From Candidatus Aminicenantota bacterium (GTDB taxonomy: Bacteria > Acidobacteriota > Aminicenantia > UBA2199), in contig JAFGSF010000007.1 of the NCBI GenBank assembly GCA_016934745.1, forward strand, positions 1-64,000: a stretch of DNA of 64,000 nucleotides. The letters run 5' to 3'. Below, piece by piece: positions 60,792 to 64,000 of the stretch. Numbering within the stretch: the stretch's first letter is position 1; every line of letters begins with the position of its first letter. The notes under the pieces are model-generated. The model saw only the letters and a program-made list of their open reading frames with translations, searched no databases and was not told the origin of the DNA. A program made the translations under genes and the position numbers.

Positions 60792-61610
60792 ATGGGACGC
60801 TCTGTAATTAAGTCGGTATCCGTGTTTTTGCTTATGCTTTGTTTTTGTTTAGCCAATGCCCAGGCTGAAGTCACCATAGTGGCGCCAACCTCGGAGGCTG
60901 CAGAAGGCCTGGATTTGCATGCGGTCGGTGAATTGTTTAAAGTCAGCAATAACCTCGAAGAATTCGAAAAGGCTCTGAATGATCCGGAAACCGGTATTAA
61001 CAATCTCGATCTGGATGACAATGGAGACGTCGATTTTGTCAGGGTGGTGGAAGAATTTAATGATGACACCCATGTCATTATCTTGCAAGCCGTGCTCGGT
61101 GACGATCAATTTCAGGATGTGGCAACCATCGATATTGAAAAGGCTGAAGGTGACGATGCATACAACATGCAGATTCATGGCAATGATGAGATTTATGGCG
61201 CGCATTATTACGTGGCGCCAACGCAGGTCCATATTCACGCCTGGCCTATCATTTCATGGATTTACAGACCGGCATACCGGCCCTACAGATCGGCATTTTA
61301 TTTTGGTTTTTATCCACGTTGGTGGCGGCCGTTCCGCCCCTTGACCGTCGGTGTCTACCGCACCCGGACGGTCAGATTCACCAGCAGGGCAACTTTTTCT
61401 GTTACTCGCACCACCCGGGTCAGAAGCGTTTCAAGGGTGAACTATAGACCTCACAGAACAACGCTTGTCAAAAAAAGAACGACGGTTACTAAAAAAACCA
61501 CAGTAAAAACAGGTAATAAAAAAGTAACCAGATCCACCAAAGTGACTAAGATCAAAAAAGGCGGAAAAAAGACAACAGTGAAAAAAACGAAGGTCAAGAA
61601 AAAAAAATAG
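60792..61610 (+). CDS. Secreted protein with EF-hand-like loop and Lys/Arg/Thr-rich tail
   Basis: A 272-residue protein with a signal peptide (about 1-25). The globular part (about 26-150) contains Leu-Asp-Leu-Asp-Asp-Asn-Gly-Asp-Val-Asp-Phe-Val, a calcium-loop-like motif, and His-Val-Ile-Ile-Leu-Gln-Ala-Val. Proteins with this pattern are known in Bacteroidetes as uncharacterised exported proteins, from memory. After an aromatic- and Arg-rich stretch (150-195), the last 80 residues are almost only Lys, Arg, Thr, Val and Ser, strongly basic and low in complexity. They could bind nucleic acid or acidic polysaccharide. AGGAGG stands five bases before the ATG. Confidence 0.75.
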   Translation: MGRSVIKSVSVFLLMLCFCLANAQAEVTIVAPTSEAAEGLDLHAVGELFKVSNNLEEFEKALNDPETGINNLDLDDNGDVDFVRVVEEFNDDTHVIILQAVLGDDQFQDVATIDIEKAEGDDAYNMQIHGNDEIYGAHYYVAPTQVHIHAWPIISWIYRPAYRPYRSAFYFGFYPRWWRPFRPLTVGVYRTRTVRFTSRATFSVTRTTRVRSVSRVNYRPHRTTLVKKRTTVTKKTTVKTGNKKVTRSTKVTKIKKGGKKTTVKKTKVKKKK

Positions 61611-61647
61611 CTGATCAGCCGATCTCCTTGCTCCAGTTCCGGGCGCG

Positions 61648-62460
61648 CTAAAAGGGGCTTCTGCCTAAAAGCTTTTCCAGATTGGGAAGCGTTATCAGCT
61701 CCAGGTCCTGGCTGCGCTCGATGAAAGGGCTGACATCGGCAACGGCTTTAGGCCAATCTAGGACGTGGAGGCGGGCGGCGATCTCCTTTTTCCAATTATT
61801 CACCGTCATTTCAGGTCCCGGCCACTCGGTCTGGCGCAGGGCGTTGTTGAGATATTCCAGGTTCGGCGCGGGCCAGGAGCGGTCGGAAAGATACCAGAAT
61901 AGGTCGTAGAGGTCCCTGCCTTTCGTATAAGAGCGGTTTAACAGGGCATGCAGCTTTCCGGCCAGTAGCGTGGCGCGGTCGTGGTGGAGGATGTTCAGCA
62001 GCAGGTGGCGGCGGACAATGGTTGTCTCGGTCTTGCCGCCGGCCGGGGGGCGCGTGTCCACCTCGATCTTCACCGCCAGCATCTCTCGCGCATGGCCGGA
62101 CAGCCCGAGCTCATTCGGCAGCCCGGGAAAGCGGATGAATGCGGCTGAAACTGGAGGGCGGCCCGAGAATTTCAAATCCGCGGCGTAGCCCTCATTCTGG
62201 AAAGAGCGGGCGATGTCTTCGAGCATTTCCTTGAAGGCAGGCTTCTCTTGGGTCTCAGCCTGAGTGAAGTCGAGGTTCTCCGAATAGCGCTGAAGATCGT
62301 AAAGGAACCTCAAAGCAGTGCCGCCATGAAATATCCAGGAAGAGAACCCTTTTTTATCCTGGATGAATCCGAGAATCCTCGCTTGCAGGTATTCGCGGGC
62401 GATGTTTTTACGCTGATCCGGAGGTTTATTCTCGATGAGGCGCTGCAGGTGTTCTTTCAT
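61648..62460 (-). CDS. AbiEii-family nucleotidyltransferase toxin
   Basis: A 270-residue protein of the AbiEii/DUF1814 group. Motif I is Phe-His-Gly-Gly-Thr-Ala-Leu-Arg (44-51), followed by Arg-Tyr-Ser-Glu-Asn-Leu-Asp-Phe, and later Lys-Leu-His-Ala-Leu and Arg-Asp-Leu-Tyr-Asp-Leu. In AbiE systems this toxin blocks growth of phage-infected cells; related enzymes pyrimidylate tRNA ends. ATG 62460 is chosen because GGGGAA precedes it and it overlaps the antitoxin stop by four bases; an in-frame start 51 bases upstream lies inside the antitoxin gene. Confidence 0.88.
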   Translation of the reverse strand: MKEHLQRLIENKPPDQRKNIAREYLQARILGFIQDKKGFSSWIFHGGTALRFLYDLQRYSENLDFTQAETQEKPAFKEMLEDIARSFQNEGYAADLKFSGRPPVSAAFIRFPGLPNELGLSGHAREMLAVKIEVDTRPPAGGKTETTIVRRHLLLNILHHDRATLLAGKLHALLNRSYTKGRDLYDLFWYLSDRSWPAPNLEYLNNALRQTEWPGPEMTVNNWKKEIAARLHVLDWPKAVADVSPFIERSQDLELITLPNLEKLLGRSPF

Positions 62461-63083
62461 TGTTCCCCCTTGTCGGCCATTTCCTTGACTAAGGCTACCG
62501 CCCGCAGCCATTTTTTCCGGCGGCTGCGAATGGCGAATTCATTCAACCTATCCAAATTCAGCGTCTCCAGGTTCTGCAGGCGCAACTCGCTGAAATAGCT
62601 TGGATCGTCGGACCCCGGGGTCAGGTGGATCAGGTCGAGCAGCGCCTTTTCCGGGAAAGCCAGGAAAGCACTCGATCCGTCGCCCGCATCACTGGCCTGA
62701 TACCCGAAAAACAGCTCCGGGTGGAGATGGCGGAATTGATAGCTGCCGGCTCCCGTTTCCAGGAATCGCGGCCTGCCCGTCGTGACGCTGGTCACGACCG
62801 GGACATGTTCCGGAATCAAGGAATGGAACGCCAGCACCGACTGCAGGCTGACGTATGATCCTCGCTGAATGCGGTTGGCGATCAAGAAGCGATGGGGAGC
62901 AAGGCGCGAATGAGCGCCGGCCAGCATATAAAGGCCGCGGCGCAGCTGGATCAGCTTCCCCTCTGCGGTCCAGCGGGATAATTGCCTTGCAATATCGGCT
63001 TTATCCGCCTTTCCGGCCTGCAGAAAGCCCGAGGAGAAGACCGCTTCGTCCCGAACCAATCGTAGCAGATCGTCAAATTTCAT
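62457..63083 (-). CDS. AbiEi-family antitoxin
   Basis: A 208-residue protein with an N-terminal winged-helix DNA-binding part (about 1-60, including Leu-Arg-Arg-Gly-Leu-Tyr) and a C-terminal antitoxin domain, as in AbiEi. Type IV antitoxins of this family also repress their own promoter. A 32-base nested palindrome lies two bases before the start codon, overlapping the promoter. No ribosome binding site precedes the ATG, and the -10 box is six bases away. Confidence 0.85.
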   Translation of the reverse strand: MKFDDLLRLVRDEAVFSSGFLQAGKADKADIARQLSRWTAEGKLIQLRRGLYMLAGAHSRLAPHRFLIANRIQRGSYVSLQSVLAFHSLIPEHVPVVTSVTTGRPRFLETGAGSYQFRHLHPELFFGYQASDAGDGSSAFLAFPEKALLDLIHLTPGSDDPSYFSELRLQNLETLNLDRLNEFAIRSRRKKWLRAVALVKEMADKGEQ

Positions 63084-63084
63084 A

Positions 63085-63116
63085 GCAATAATATGCCATA
63101 AATGGCAACTTATTGC
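63085..63116 (-). promoter_or_regulatory. AbiE promoter with 32-base nested palindromic operator
   Basis: Outer arms GCAATAA/TTATTGC and inner arms TGCCAT/ATGGCA make a near-perfect symmetric 32-base site. The promoter on the minus strand is TTGCAA (63118-63113), 17 bases, CATATT (63095-63090), six bases to the ATG. The palindrome covers the spacer and -10 box, as expected for autorepression. Confidence 0.7.
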
Positions 63117-63134
63117 AACAAAATAATTATAATT

Positions 63135-63287
63135 TCAGTCGTTCTCCAGGGTGGAGATGTCGCCGGTCTCCTCGCCCCGTTCCCGGGCGCGCAGCACGCG
63201 GCGCATGATCTTGCCCGAGCGCGCCTTGAGCAGGCCGGGGACGAACTCGATCTCCTGGGGCATGGCCAGGGACAAGAGCTTTTGCAC
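63135..63287 (-). pseudogene. C-terminal remnant of an acetyl-CoA synthetase gene
   Basis: About 50 codons match only the very end of AMP-forming acetyl-CoA synthetase. Pro-Gly-Leu-x-Lys-x-Arg-Ser-Gly-Lys-Ile-Met-Arg-Arg holds the catalytic, acetylation-regulated Lys, followed by Gly-Asp-x-Ser-Thr-Leu before the stop. The other 600 or so residues are absent. To the right the sequence changes abruptly into the 3' end of the outer-membrane-like gene, so a deletion or insertion fused the two. It is not expected to be functional. Confidence 0.7.
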
Positions 63288-63352
63288 GCGAAAATCTTGA
63301 TTTCCAACTCCACGGCAAAACGGCGATTCGCCGTTGCGATATCTTGCTCCGG

Positions 63353-64000
63353 TCAAAAAAAACATGAGATTCCCAGGCCCAGCGCAGGCATGAATTCCTT
63401 CGCGTCCTTCATTACGCAGCGCAAGTGAAAATGCCAGCCGAAATTCCTGCTGATCATATGCTCGAACGCCGCACCCAGGAATCCGGCAAAGACCAGCTTG
63501 TTCTCCCGGGGTTTTATGTACACACGATAGCCGTTCGCAGACGTATACGTCTTCTGATCGCCGAGAAGAAGATCCATGCCACCGCCCAGCTGGACGGCCA
63601 GGCGCCCCTTTTTGGATTTCATGAGCGCCAAGCCCAATACCAGATAGGATGTTACGCTTTTCTGCATCCTGACCGCGACCGAGTCGAATTCAACCGGGTC
63701 CTCGTAGCGGCGTATCCCTCCCAGGTTGAATGCGGCTTCAAGACCGGCATAGAGAGATTTCATATTGAAGCCAATGCCGAGACCGGCTCCAAACGGCACA
63801 TACCCCTTCTTGACGCAGAAATCGTTTTGCATGAAATGATAGTCGCTGGCTGATCCGGATCCCGGGACATATCCGGCACCGCCGTACAGGATAATCGCGA
63901 ATTTTGGGTTCTTTTTTTTGATCGGTATTCTTCTGGCAGCTGGAACCGTGATGGGAAAGAGGGTCGCCGCCGCCCATAAAACCATCAGTATGATCGTGCT
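63353..64000 (-). CDS. Outer-membrane beta-barrel-like protein, 5' end beyond the window
   Basis: At least 215 residues. Alternating hydrophobic strands with many Gly, Tyr and aromatic residues and a terminal Phe suggest an outer membrane beta-barrel (Gly-Leu-Gly-Ile-Ser-Cys-Phe-Phe end). The frame stays open to the right edge. The ATG at 63985 lies in the middle of a hydrophobic stretch that looks like a signal peptide, so the true start is probably outside. Family unknown. Confidence 0.65.
   Translation of the reverse strand, partial: STIILMVLWAAATLFPITVPAARRIPIKKKNPKFAIILYGGAGYVPGSGSASDYHFMQNDFCVKKGYVPFGAGLGIGFNMKSLYAGLEAAFNLGGIRRYEDPVEFDSVAVRMQKSVTSYLVLGLALMKSKKGRLAVQLGGGMDLLLGDQKTYTSANGYRVYIKPRENKLVFAGFLGAAFEHMISRNFGWHFHLRCVMKDAKEFMPALGLGISCFF

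Overview
The window is a gene-dense bacterial chromosome segment of moderate GC with no intergenic stretch longer than 300 bases. Diderm and Acidobacteriota-like traits suggest a lineage near Acidobacteriota, possibly Candidatus Aminicenantes. These traits are an LptB-type ATPase, a tricorn-like protease, a propeller sensor kinase, a family C69 dipeptidase, and large GT-C-like membrane proteins of the kind found there. No rRNA or other phylogenetic marker was compared, so this placement is an inference. No CRISPR array, prophage or intact insertion sequence was seen.

Layout. Positions 1-1810 hold the end of a response regulator, a PilZ protein and a REC-REC-GGDEF cyclase, a c-di-GMP signalling module. 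An HU gene with its own promoter follows. Positions 2231-20414 are a long housekeeping run on the plus strand: tRNA-Val, thrS, infC, rpmI, rplT, pheS, pheT, a coiled-coil gene, zapA, rny, ymdB, xseA, xseB, ispA, dxs, a small unknown gene, polA and a fused DhaL-DegV protein. A DUF523/DUF1722 protein and a 1094-residue tricorn-like protease come next.

Positions 24919-29030 are a tightly coupled minus-strand operon: an unknown helical protein, a dCTP deaminase homologue, a spore-photoproduct-lyase-like radical SAM protein, a UV endonuclease (UvsE) and a membrane methyltransferase-like protein. Transport and metal genes follow (POT-like transporter, CDF exporter, CopA), then a C69 dipeptidase, RlmD, a LysM-like membrane protein, an HD hydrolase, LptB and a PflX-like radical SAM protein. 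A broken REP-associated transposase lies at 41053. Positions 41412-48428 on the minus strand read ftsH-cdaA-cdaR-glmM-pdxJ-PHP, which links c-di-AMP synthesis with cell-wall precursor synthesis.

From 48.5 kb on, the content is more accessory: kbl, a propeller histidine kinase, a GT-C-like membrane protein with a GH3 enzyme, a RelE-type toxin-antitoxin pair, a GT2 glycosyltransferase, a second KBL-type enzyme coupled to an acyl carrier protein, a HAD hydrolase, a secreted basic protein, an AbiE toxin-antitoxin pair, a remnant of acetyl-CoA synthetase and an outer-membrane-like protein running off the right edge.

The most striking cross-cutting observation is that at least seven separately promoted genes have a sigma70-like -10 box only 4-9 bases before the start codon and no ribosome binding site. 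This suggests frequent leaderless mRNAs beside normal Shine-Dalgarno genes. Other points of interest are a 77-bp palindromic repeat in two copies, a threonyl-tRNA synthetase whose TGS domain is cut short by a tRNA gene, a dCTP deaminase homologue lacking the catalytic Glu, and the ACP-KBL pair.
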